Position numbers and translations under genes: made by a program. A stretch of 11,045 nt of DNA, taken from the NCBI GenBank assembly GCA_031552355.1, contig JAVBMO010000100.1, positions 1 to 11,045 on the forward strand, in the 5' to 3' direction. Origin of the DNA: JAVBMO01 sp031552355 (GTDB lineage Bacteria; Bacteroidota; Bacteroidia; Bacteroidales; P3). Shown piece after piece: positions 1 through 6,168 of the stretch (its first letter is position 1; each line of letters starts with the position of its first letter). The notes beneath the pieces are model-generated. The model was not told the origin of the DNA and searched no databases. It saw nothing but the letters and a program-made list of their open reading frames with translations.

Positions 1-493
1 AGAAAATGGCGAAGTAGCCGCCTATATTTTGCCACAATTTATCAGAAATGATAATTATTTGTCATTGGTACGCAATGAATACAATGGTGTGATTATTGAG
101 AGTGGTTTTGCCGACAAGCAATTTTTCTTGGGAAAAGGTGCGGGAAGCTTCCCGACAGCTTCGGCTGTATTGAGCGATATTTCGGCTTTGCGTTACGGGT
201 ATCGTTACGAATACAAGAAATTGTATTATCACACACCGGCAAAATTAGCCAAGGATTTTTATTTGAGAGTGTATATCAGCTTCGACGACGAAAGCAAAAT
301 CTGCAAAGACGATTTTATCAGTTTTGAAGAATGGTATGCCGGACAAAATTATTCCTATTTGGTTGGCTTGGTGCCTTATGAAAAACTTTTTGCTTCCACT
401 TGGTGGAAAACCGAAGGTTTGTCGTTGGCGCTTCCGCCCGATGCTTTGGTAGAAAATTTGGCCGAATACAAAAAAAACTATAAGCAGATTTAA
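1..493 (+). CDS. Homoserine dehydrogenase, C-terminal part (5' end outside window)
   Basis: The reading frame is open from position 2 to the TAA at 491-493, so the gene enters from the left; a TTG at position 29 is an internal codon, not the true start. About 163 residues are visible. The motif GKGAGSFPTASAVLSDIS is the hallmark of the homoserine dehydrogenase catalytic domain (PF00742 family, usual form GxGAGxxPTAxAVxxD), preceded by RNEYNGVIIE, which fits the same fold. The enzyme reduces aspartate semialdehyde to homoserine with NAD(P)H in the threonine/methionine pathway in the cytoplasm. The roughly 100 residues after the motif, which include FEEWYAGQNYSYLVG, would be a C-terminal extension and show no clear ACT-domain signature. 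Whether the missing N-terminal part carries an aspartokinase fusion cannot be seen. The family call is fairly secure; cofactor preference is unknown. Confidence 0.8.
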   Translation, partial: ENGEVAAYILPQFIRNDNYLSLVRNEYNGVIIESGFADKQFFLGKGAGSFPTASAVLSDISALRYGYRYEYKKLYYHTPAKLAKDFYLRVYISFDDESKICKDDFISFEEWYAGQNYSYLVGLVPYEKLFASTWWKTEGLSLALPPDALVENLAEYKKNYKQI

Positions 494-519
494 GTCAGGT
501 TTATAGCTTTAGAAATGGG

Positions 520-555
520 AAAAGCCTCACAAGTTTCTAACTAGTGAGGCTTTTT
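520..555 (+). terminator. Rho-independent terminator of the homoserine dehydrogenase gene
   Basis: Bases 520-530 (AAAAGCCTCAC) pair perfectly with 544-554 (GTGAGGCTTTT), 11 bp. The loop can add four more pairs (532-535 with 539-542) after one mismatch. The right arm runs into five T (551-555). It lies 27 bases after the stop codon. The left arm begins with four A, so weak termination in the other direction is possible. Confidence 0.85.
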
Positions 556-588
556 GCTATAGAAAAAAGTAAAAGAAATCGGATACGT

Positions 589-624
589 AAAAAGGCTGCC
601 GAAATCTTGATTCCGGCAGCCTTT
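589..624 (-). terminator. Rho-independent terminator of the minus-strand lipoprotein/barrel unit
   Basis: Bases 591-601 (AAAGGCTGCCG) pair with 614-624 (CGGCAGCCTTT), an 11-bp perfect stem with a 12-base loop. Read on the minus strand, the stem ends in five T (complement of 589-593), so it faces the gene ending at 646. On the plus strand only three T follow, making it weaker that way. It sits 21 bases after the minus-strand stop codon. Confidence 0.82.
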
Positions 625-645
625 GGGTTTAAAGTTAAAAATGTA

Positions 646-1278
646 TTAATCAATTATACAAGTCAAACCAATGCTATAAGTAAGCGTTTGCAGGTTATTC
701 ACTTTCCCTATTGTGTTAAAATCAAAACTGTTCGTATTATATTGGTAGGAAACAGAAAGGTTTGCTCCCCAAGGCGATTGTTCACCAAAACGGATAAAGG
801 CACCGATTTCAGGGCTTAAATGGAAAGCATATTGATTGTCGAAATATTCCAAACTGGATAGGTAAATGGATTGGCTGGTATAGTTCATTCCTATGTTAAA
901 ACCTACATAAGGTTGAACAATCTCTTTAGGCAAAAAGTTCCAGTAGCCGCCCACTTGTATAGGCATGGAATTCATATAACGGTATTGCGAAGCAGTAGCA
1001 TAGAATCCGGGAGAAATTTCGTAAGTTTGCCTGTCTACATATTCATGGTAATTGTTCCATGCAACATTGAATCCGATACCAAAATGGTCGGTAATGTAAA
1101 TTTGTCCATTGAAAGTAAAACCCGAAAGGCTGGTGGGGGAAATGAAATTTCGAACTTCACCTACGGGAGTATTAATATTCCATCCAAAAGTATAGTATTG
1201 GCGCGTTTTGTTTTCTTGAGCTTTTGCCACACCAAAGGTTGACAAAACAACCAATGTCGCTATTATTATTTTTTTCAT
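646..1278 (-). CDS. Small outer-membrane beta-barrel protein
   Basis: This 210-residue protein starts with a clear signal peptide (MKKIIIATLVVLSTFGVAKA) with predicted cleavage before QENK. The mature part alternates short amphipathic strands and turns. Segments such as SMPIQVGGYWNF (104-115), VQPYVGFNIGMNY (121-133) and HLSPEIGAFIRF (153-164) are typical of the small outer-membrane barrels (Pfam OMP_b-brl type) common in Bacteroidota, and the size fits eight strands. It probably folds in the outer membrane; substrate or partner is unknown. It is the second gene of a unit with the lipoprotein gene 41 bases upstream, and a strong terminator follows. The barrel fold is likely from composition and pattern; no specific function is supported. 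Confidence 0.75.
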   Translation of the reverse strand: MKKIIIATLVVLSTFGVAKAQENKTRQYYTFGWNINTPVGEVRNFISPTSLSGFTFNGQIYITDHFGIGFNVAWNNYHEYVDRQTYEISPGFYATASQYRYMNSMPIQVGGYWNFLPKEIVQPYVGFNIGMNYTSQSIYLSSLEYFDNQYAFHLSPEIGAFIRFGEQSPWGANLSVSYQYNTNSFDFNTIGKVNNLQTLTYSIGLTCIID

Positions 1279-1300
1279 TGTCTTAGAGTTTTATATTTTA

Positions 1301-1314
1301 AATATCCTGATATT
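1301..1314. promoter_or_regulatory. Short palindrome between the lipoprotein and barrel genes
   Basis: AATATC (1301-1306) and GATATT (1309-1314) form a perfect inverted repeat around CT. It lies in the 41-base gap, 23 bases ahead of the barrel start. It could be an operator or a small RNA hairpin, but it is AT-rich and short, so chance is a real alternative. Confidence 0.2.
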
Positions 1315-1319
1315 ATTAT

Positions 1320-1973
1320 TTACTTTTTGAAAGGCGAACCGTCGAATTGGAAACAATCGTTGATAGCACTGTTCATTTCGGCTGTAGTATGCGTACCAGT
1401 CAAAATTCCGCTTACAGAACCCACCCAAACAACAGGAACTTCATTTTTTACTGTTTTGTTTTTTACATCGCCCATGTTCATAAGCAGTGTACCGGTAGTG
1501 TAGCTAGTGTAGTAAGAATAATAATAAGCTGGATAATACCAGTACCAATCCCAATAATACCAATCTATAGGATAATAGTAAGAATAGGAAGCAGTTGTTA
1601 TGTTAAAACTGTATAAAGCCAATACCAAATCGGCATCCGTAGCATTGGGAACAATAGTGTATTTCCCGCCTAAATTTTTGTCCAAATTTCTTTCAATTTG
1701 GTTTACAATGTTTGTAGTAAAACTATTCTTAATGGGCTCCATTACAATTAAACCACCTGTTGTAGAAGAAATTTGCATAATAGAGTCTGCAATGTAAATA
1801 GTTTGATAGTTGTCGAAATTGCTCTTTTGAGCCGGATCAAACCGTGCTAATGAAACAAATTGAGCTTCCGCATCATACAATTCATCACTGTATTTGTAAC
1901 AGGATGAAAATAGGATAGTTGGTAAAAGGAATAACGACCAAAGCAATCCTTTAAGTGATTTTGTTTTTTTCAT
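1320..1973 (-). CDS. DUF4136-like lipoprotein with a tyrosine/tryptophan-rich segment
   Basis: The 217-residue product has a lipoprotein signal peptide: positive start (MKKTKSLKG), hydrophobic core, and lipobox FSSC with the acylated cysteine at residue 25. After the cysteine comes YKYSDE, not one of the clear surface-export signals I know. The middle resembles DUF4136 lipoproteins: a stretch like TDADLVLALYSFNITT (112-127) that in the family describes the 'ADLxV' strand, followed by an aromatic-rich block and then a strand region (TGTLLMNMGD) before VVWVGSVSGIL. Between residues 130 and 158, 19 of 29 residues are tyrosine or tryptophan. It should be anchored to the outer membrane. Function is unknown for the family. 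It lies upstream of the barrel gene and is probably cotranscribed with it. The lipoprotein call is strong; the DUF4136 assignment is from pattern memory. Confidence 0.72.
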   Translation of the reverse strand: MKKTKSLKGLLWSLFLLPTILFSSCYKYSDELYDAEAQFVSLARFDPAQKSNFDNYQTIYIADSIMQISSTTGGLIVMEPIKNSFTTNIVNQIERNLDKNLGGKYTIVPNATDADLVLALYSFNITTASYSYYYPIDWYYWDWYWYYPAYYYSYYTSYTTGTLLMNMGDVKNKTVKNEVPVVWVGSVSGILTGTHTTAEMNSAINDCFQFDGSPFKK

Positions 1974-2209
1974 AGTTTTTAGAATTTTAGGGAATATTTA
2001 TTTTAGATTATTAACATGCAAAAGAAAAAAAAGTTTTAATAGCGATAACACTTTTTGTATTATCTTTTTGAGTATTTTTTATCTTTTTTTATATAATTAA
2101 TTGATTTCTATATGGATAATTATTTGTGGATAAGAAGCGTTTTTTAATAATTTGACAAATTACTTCAAATAGAAAATCAGTATAAATAAGAGGAAAATTG
2201 TAATTTTCA
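1974..2209. other. AT-rich intergenic region upstream of the lipoprotein gene
   Basis: These 236 bases separate the rarD-like stop from the lipoprotein start and must hold the lipoprotein promoter. On the minus strand TTCTTTTG (2019-2026) is one base away from the Bacteroidota -7 box TANNTTTG, about 45 bases from the start codon, but no good -33 box is visible. A small AT-only hairpin at 2193-2208 follows the transporter gene but lacks a T-run. No reading frame or RNA gene is seen. Confidence 0.4.
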
Positions 2210-3103
2210 TCATTTCCTTTTTCGTTTCCACGTTCGTTTCAAAATATCAAGGCTATATAAAAATAATCCAGCCCAAATAAGCGAAAAACAAACGATATGC
2301 GCTTCGGAAAAATGTTCTTTAAAAAGGAAAATGCCCAGCAAAAGTTGGCACGAAGGAGTTATATATTGAAGAAAACCATTGGTGGACAAAGGAATTTTAG
2401 TTGCGGAAATCCCAAACCAGTAAAGCGGTAAAGCAGTTACAATTCCTGCACACATCAATAAAATATCGGTAGAAAAAGAAATATTAAAAATACTGTTTGA
2501 ACCTTTTGAAAACAAGAATATCAGATAGGTTAGAGCAAATGGCGACATCAAGAGGGTTTCAATAGTGAGGCTTTGCATGGAACTGATAGTAAGCCGTTTT
2601 TTGAGGCTGCCGTAAATCGCAAACGAAAGGCTGAGAATGATGGAAATAATCGGTAAGCGGCCATAATTAAAAGTAAGATAGGCCACCCCCAAGCAAGCCA
2701 AAATAATAGACAATAGTTGAATCTTGTTGAACCGTTCTTTGAAAAAGATTGTCCCCAATAAAATGCTGACCAACGGATTGATATAATATCCCAAACTGGC
2801 ATCTAAAATATGATTATTGTTTACAGCCCAAATATAAACACCCCAATTTAATGTAACCAAAGTTCCACAGGCAAAAAGCGTTAAAATCAAACGTTTATTT
2901 TTGAACAGTGGGAGTAATTTTTCTTTTTTCCAAAACAGGCTGAGGAAAAGCATGAAAACAAAAGACCAAAGTACGCGGTGCGTCAAAATTTCTACGGGAG
3001 AAACGTGGGAAAGCTGTTTCCAGTAAATGGGAAAGAACCCCCATGTTAAATAACTGATAAAAGCATAGAAAACCCCTCGCAAGTAAACTTTCTTATTGTC
3101 CAT
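2210..3103 (-). CDS. rarD: RarD-type EamA family transporter
   Basis: This is a 297-residue, very hydrophobic protein with about ten membrane segments in two EamA-like halves. The first half ends with FKERF (121-125) and the second with FKEHF (261-265), the repeated glutamate-bearing motif of the drug/metabolite transporter superfamily. The RarD subgroup is suggested by the N-terminal TWGFFPIYWK (20-29), EILTHRVLWS (38-47) and especially NWGVYIWAVNN followed by ASLGYYINPL (86-111). The length matches E. coli RarD (about 296). The E. coli name comes from chloramphenicol sensitivity and the true substrate is not established. The basic tail KRTWKRKRK should lie in the cytoplasm. Its start overlaps the end of nadD by 11 bases, so the two are cotranscribed and possibly translationally coupled. 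Confidence 0.85.
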   Translation of the reverse strand: MDNKKVYLRGVFYAFISYLTWGFFPIYWKQLSHVSPVEILTHRVLWSFVFMLFLSLFWKKEKLLPLFKNKRLILTLFACGTLVTLNWGVYIWAVNNNHILDASLGYYINPLVSILLGTIFFKERFNKIQLLSIILACLGVAYLTFNYGRLPIISIILSLSFAIYGSLKKRLTISSMQSLTIETLLMSPFALTYLIFLFSKGSNSIFNISFSTDILLMCAGIVTALPLYWFGISATKIPLSTNGFLQYITPSCQLLLGIFLFKEHFSEAHIVCFSLIWAGLFLYSLDILKRTWKRKRK

Positions 3104-3701
3104 TGGTGGGAATTGTTAAGTAGCACGCTGTTTGGCGGATATATTCTTCCACTTTTTTGGGAACCAAATACTGGATAGATTTTCCCTCACGAATTAATTG
3201 CCGGATGTAGGTAGATGAAATATTCAGCAAAGGGCAAGGCACAAAACTTACATATTCTTGATTTGAATAATTTTCCGAAGAATGTTTCCTGGGGTACACA
3301 TATAAATGGTAATTCCGAAGAATTTCTTCAAAGTTTTTCCAAGTATGAAAACTTGCCCAATTGTCTTCACCCAAAATCAAGGAAAAAGAGCGTTCGGGAC
3401 AGGTTTCTTTTAAATAGCGCAAGGTTTGAATAGTATAAGAAGGCTTCGGGAGTTCAAATTCTACAGATGAAGCAACTAATTTCGGATTGCCTTCCAAAGC
3501 CATTTTTACCATTAAAAGGCGCTGGTTTTCAGATAATAAATCTTCTGCATTTTTATGTGGATTTTGTGGAGAAACCACAAACCAAATTTCCTGCAAAGAG
3601 GTATTTTGCAACATGCTTTCTGCAATAATCAAATGGCCCGTGTGTATGGGATTGAAAGACCCAAAGAAAAGCCCTGTGTTTATGCGAGCATCATTGTGCA
3701 T
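3093..3701 (-). CDS. nadD: Nicotinate-nucleotide adenylyltransferase
   Basis: NadD transfers AMP from ATP to nicotinate mononucleotide to make deamido-NAD, an essential cytoplasmic step of NAD synthesis. The 202 residues hold the nucleotidyltransferase signature GSFNPIHTGH (14-23, the GxFxPxHxGH motif that binds ATP phosphates), PSYTIQTLRYL (87-97), the LGEDNWASFHTW block (110-121) that matches the NadD 'GxDxxxxFxxW' region, and ISSTYIR (161-167), the second nucleotide-binding motif. Length is normal for the family (about 190-215). The start at 3701 gives about five extra residues ahead of the first strand compared with typical family members, which is acceptable. It follows the secreted-protein gene by 49 bases and overlaps the rarD-like gene. 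Gmk, which often precedes nadD in this phylum, is not here. Confidence 0.95.
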   Translation of the reverse strand: MHNDARINTGLFFGSFNPIHTGHLIIAESMLQNTSLQEIWFVVSPQNPHKNAEDLLSENQRLLMVKMALEGNPKLVASSVEFELPKPSYTIQTLRYLKETCPERSFSLILGEDNWASFHTWKNFEEILRNYHLYVYPRKHSSENYSNQEYVSFVPCPLLNISSTYIRQLIREGKSIQYLVPKKVEEYIRQTACYLTIPTNGQ

Positions 3702-3750
3702 TTGTAGAAAACTTGAGAATGATTACGGAAAAATCCGGTGGCGAAAAATC

Positions 3751-4356
3751 TTATCTGTACTTATATTCTCGCTCTATATAAATTTGTCGCAAAATATCTT
3801 GGTCATCAAAGGTGTAGCAATGTTGCAATTCGTACAAACCCGATACAAACCGCACACATTTAATATCGCCAATTAAAACGGGAGGGGGTGTTTTAAAGAA
3901 AAGGTTCAATAATTCCTGTTTGGCCATTCCACAATGAATACCATAAGAAAGATTGATGGCTTTGTCTGTTATATTGGCCTCAATCATTTCCATATTGTGG
4001 GTTTCAATGCCGTAGAAAAATTCAATAAAACTGTCGTCCAAACGCCAAAGTTTGTAAATGGTCATGTCTAAAGAATCTTGGTATTTGAATCTATCCACAC
4101 TACGATACCATTCTAACTTTGTACGATTGATAAAGGCATCCATATTTTTAATTCTTCCAAATGGATAGAATAAAAAATCGTCCAAAAGTACAACTTTCAA
4201 AGTGTCGTGGCTGATTTTTACTGATTCAACTTTGAAGCCATTTGTAACCAATTGTTTAAGCCTTTCAGCCTTGACTTCGGGAGTGAAGTTTTGGGCTTGC
4301 ATAAAATGTCCAAATGCGAATAAAAAAGAAATACAAACCAATATTCGTTTCATCAT
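3751..4356 (-). CDS. Secreted/periplasmic protein of unknown function
   Basis: I do not recognise this 201-residue protein. It has a signal peptide (MMKRILVCISFLFAFGHFMQA) with predicted cleavage before QNFTPEV. A start one codon later (M2) is equally possible. The mature part is soluble-looking, mixed alpha/beta, with KISHDTLKVVLLDDFLFYPFGRI (residues 48-70) as strands and a helix-rich middle. Near the C-terminus, GIHCGMAKQELLNLFF (139-154) resembles the 'GMSKxEvxxLlG' helix seen in BamE/SmpA-like and other small envelope proteins; this is a local likeness only. Cysteines at 142, 167 and 180 lie in the mature part, so one disulfide is possible. It is first in a probable unit with nadD and rarD, though its secreted nature makes a shared function unlikely. 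Expression as a real gene is supported by length, signal peptide and codon pattern. Confidence 0.7.
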   Translation of the reverse strand: MMKRILVCISFLFAFGHFMQAQNFTPEVKAERLKQLVTNGFKVESVKISHDTLKVVLLDDFLFYPFGRIKNMDAFINRTKLEWYRSVDRFKYQDSLDMTIYKLWRLDDSFIEFFYGIETHNMEMIEANITDKAINLSYGIHCGMAKQELLNLFFKTPPPVLIGDIKCVRFVSGLYELQHCYTFDDQDILRQIYIEREYKYR

Positions 4357-4475
4357 AGTTGAATTTTTGAACTGACCTTTGTTTTTCTGAATAATTGTTT
4401 TTCAGTGTTTTGTATGAAGTGTCTTGGCGGAAAAAATACCCAAACACTCCTTGCTGTAAAATATGTTTTGCTTTA

Positions 4476-4491
4476 CAAACTTACAAAAATA
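4476..4491 (-). promoter_or_regulatory. Candidate -7 boxes for the secreted-protein/nadD/rarD unit
   Basis: On the minus strand TATTTTTG (4491-4484) and TAAGTTTG (4483-4476) each match the Bacteroidota -7 consensus TANNTTTG and lie back to back. Neither has a convincing TTG -33 element 19-21 bases upstream. Use of either would give a leader of roughly 110 bases before the start at 4356. Confidence 0.35.
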
Positions 4492-4576
4492 TTTTGAGCC
4501 ATTGGCCTTTTCTGTTAAAAAACGTTTGGAAACTTTTTGGAAATTGAAATTTCAACAAGATGAAAGAGATGGCTTT

Positions 4577-4608
4577 TATGAAAGATTAGTCGAATTTTAG
4601 TACTTTTG
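4577..4608 (+). promoter_or_regulatory. Candidate promoter of the BadF-type ATPase gene
   Basis: TACTTTTG at 4601-4608 is a full match to the Bacteroidota -7 box TANNTTTG. TATG at 4577-4580 lies 20 bases upstream, where a TTTG -33 box is expected, with one mismatch. Transcription would start near 4615, leaving a leader of about 80 bases before the ATG at 4698. Confidence 0.45.
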
Positions 4609-4635
4609 TAAAAATCCGGATGTTTTGTAAAATCC
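4604..4635 (+). repeat. Direct repeat pair overlapping the candidate promoter
   Basis: TTTTGTAAAAATCC (4604-4617) recurs as TTTTGTAAAATCC (4623-4635), identical except for one A. The start-to-start distance is 19 bases. The first copy overlaps the -7 box and the second lies just downstream of the expected start point. Confidence 0.5.
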
Positions 4636-4697
4636 TTTTTGCAAGCAGTAATCAGGACATTTAAAGTATTCTTGCTTTTGCAAATAAACAAAAAAAT

Positions 4698-5543
4698 ATG
4701 ATTTTAGTAGCTGACAGCGGCTCTACCAAAACCGATTGGTGCTTGGTGGAAAATAGGAACAAAAGAACCTACTATCAGACCGTAGGCATGAATCCTTATA
4801 TCATCACTTCCTCGGCAATAGATCAGGAAATTGAAATTCATTTGATACCGGCTTTCGATTTGTTGAAAGTAGAAAAGGTGTTTTTTTATGGTGCCGGCTG
4901 TTCCACTGATGAAAAGAAGTCTTTTATGCAGGAAGTACTGCAAAAGCATTTTCTCAAAGCCCAAATCTTTGTAGAGCACGACCTTTTGGCAGCCGCAAGG
5001 GCTTTGTGCAAAAAATCACCGGGAATTGTAGGGATTTTAGGAACCGGTTCCAATTCTTGCTTGTATGACGGAAATCGCATTTTGGAAAATGTTCCTTCTT
5101 TGGGTTATATTTTTAGTGATGAAGGTGCAGGAACCCATATTGGAAAACTTTTGTTGAAAGCATATTTGCAACATAAATTTCCCGAAAATCTTCGCGAAGA
5201 TTTTGCCCAACAGTTTCCGGGAACCGAAAGTCAATTGCTCGACAAAGTTTACAAAGAACCATTGCCGAACCGGTTTTTGGCTTCGCTGGCTTCTTTCGCC
5301 ATCAACCACAAAAAGGATGTTTATATAAGAAACTTGCTGAACAAAGCGTTTGATGATTTCTTCGAAAAACAGATAAAAGAATACACAAATTATCAGGCTT
5401 ACAAAATTCATTTAATTGGTTCTGTGGCTTTTTTCCTCGAAGAGGTAATAAAAGAACAGGCCGAGGCACATGGCTTGGAAATAGGAACCATCCTCAAAGC
5501 GCCTTTAGATGCTCTGGTGGATTATCATTTAACAGAAAACTAA
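4698..5543 (+). CDS. BadF/BadG/BcrA/BcrD-type ATPase, likely N-acetylglucosamine kinase-like sugar kinase
   Basis: The 281-residue protein has the ASKHA (actin/hexokinase/Hsp70) nucleotide-binding plan. Phosphate-1 loop DSGSTKTDW is at residues 6-14, GAGCST at 65-70, DLLAAARAL at 95-103 with the aspartate expected to act as catalytic base or ligand, GILGTGSNS (phosphate-2 loop) at 112-120, GYIFSDEGAGTHIGK at 136-150, and the adenosine-like loop GSVAFF at 241-246. This pattern fits the single-subunit BadF/BadG family, which includes human-type N-acetylglucosamine kinase. There are no cysteine-rich iron-sulfur motifs of the 2-hydroxyacyl-CoA dehydratase activators, so a sugar kinase is the better guess: phosphorylating an amino sugar, perhaps from cell-wall recycling, in the cytoplasm. 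It is about 40-60 residues shorter than human NAGK. It heads a two-gene unit. Confidence 0.82.
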   Translation: MILVADSGSTKTDWCLVENRNKRTYYQTVGMNPYIITSSAIDQEIEIHLIPAFDLLKVEKVFFYGAGCSTDEKKSFMQEVLQKHFLKAQIFVEHDLLAAARALCKKSPGIVGILGTGSNSCLYDGNRILENVPSLGYIFSDEGAGTHIGKLLLKAYLQHKFPENLREDFAQQFPGTESQLLDKVYKEPLPNRFLASLASFAINHKKDVYIRNLLNKAFDDFFEKQIKEYTNYQAYKIHLIGSVAFFLEEVIKEQAEAHGLEIGTILKAPLDALVDYHLTEN

Positions 5544-5549
5544 AACAAG

Positions 5550-6011
5550 ATGAAAACAAATATGATTTCTTCGGACGAAGAATTGTTGGCAGTCATAAAT
5601 CAGTGCAAAGTTTGCCATGTGTCGATGATTGACGTGGAAAACAAGCCCTATGTTTTGCCTTTCAATTTTGCTTACCAAAGTGGGATTTTATACTTGCACT
5701 GTGGTAGGGAAGGGAAAAAGAACGAAGCATTGAGGAAAAATCCTTTGGTTTGTGTGGCTTTTACGGTGGAAAAAGACCTTTATGTGCAAAGCAAAGAATT
5801 AGGATGCAGTTATAGCATGATGTTCGAAAGTGTATTGCTTTTCGGTGAAGCGGAAGAAGTGAATGATTTCGACGAAAAAACCGAAATTCTTCATCGGATT
5901 ATGCATAAATATACACCAAACAGAGACTATTCTTTTGCAAGGCCTTCGATAGAAAATGTATTTTGCTACAAAATAAAACCTACAAAAATCAGCGGAAGAA
6001 AAAGAGGCTGA
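5550..6011 (+). CDS. Pyridoxamine 5'-phosphate oxidase family protein (Pyridox_ox_2/NimA-like flavin split barrel)
   Basis: The 153 residues match the small FMN-binding split-barrel family that includes NimA (Pfam Pyridox_ox_2). Landmarks are the start strand VCHVSMIDVENKPYVLPFNF (21-40), ILYLHCGREGKK (46-57, phosphate-binding turn of the flavin site), NPLVCVAFTVE (64-74), CSYSMMFESVLLFGEAEEV (86-104) and the C-terminal ISGRKRG. These proteins bind a flavin and reduce small molecules; real substrates are mostly unknown. Some Nim proteins give 5-nitroimidazole resistance, but membership alone does not show that. The gene starts six bases after the ATPase stop codon, so it is cotranscribed. A start at M5 (5562) is also possible. 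Confidence 0.85.
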   Translation: MKTNMISSDEELLAVINQCKVCHVSMIDVENKPYVLPFNFAYQSGILYLHCGREGKKNEALRKNPLVCVAFTVEKDLYVQSKELGCSYSMMFESVLLFGEAEEVNDFDEKTEILHRIMHKYTPNRDYSFARPSIENVFCYKIKPTKISGRKRG

Positions 6012-6142
6012 TTCAATTGAGAATGGAAAGTGGAGAATTGAAAATGAAACAGCCTTCTAGAATGGATAATAAAGAGTGAAAAAAACAATTGAACAAAACG
6101 TAGCACAGCATTCAAAAGAAACAGTGATTTCAATTAAATAAA

Positions 6143-6150
6143 TAATTTTG
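6143..6150 (+). promoter_or_regulatory. Candidate -7 box upstream of porU
   Basis: TAATTTTG fits the Bacteroidota -7 consensus TANNTTTG. No clear TTG is found at the expected distance upstream. If used, the porU transcript would carry a leader of about 185 bases including the repeats. TAATATTT at 6283-6290 with TTTG at 6258-6261 (21-base spacing) is a weaker nearer alternative. Confidence 0.3.
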
Positions 6151-6168
6151 CAGCTTTTTGAAAATCGC

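Larger units (their letters stand above)
4357..4697. other. Divergent intergenic region (341 bases)
   Basis: This gap separates a minus-strand unit from a plus-strand unit and must hold promoters for both. It contains -7-like boxes on both strands (4476-4491 minus, 4601-4608 plus) and a 13-14 base direct repeat (4604-4617 and 4623-4635). A minus-strand open frame at 4265-4447 partly enters it but has no protein-like features. No RNA gene or terminator is evident. Confidence 0.6.

Noticed and set aside
29..493. TTG at 29 as the start of a 154-residue gene
   Set aside because: The frame is open to the window edge and the upstream residues continue a homoserine dehydrogenase-like sequence, so this is an internal codon of a truncated gene.
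2193..2208. GAAAAT-tgta-ATTTTC hairpin after the rarD-like gene as a terminator
   Set aside because: The stem is short and nearly all A-T, and no T-run follows on the minus strand.
4265..4447. 60-residue minus-strand frame overlapping the start of the secreted-protein gene
   Set aside because: It lies in another frame over a well-supported signal-peptide gene and has no protein-like features.
5550..6011. Nitroimidazole resistance (nim) gene
   Set aside because: The fold family fits, but it is a large family and nothing in sequence or context (no insertion element, no resistance neighbours) supports a resistance role.
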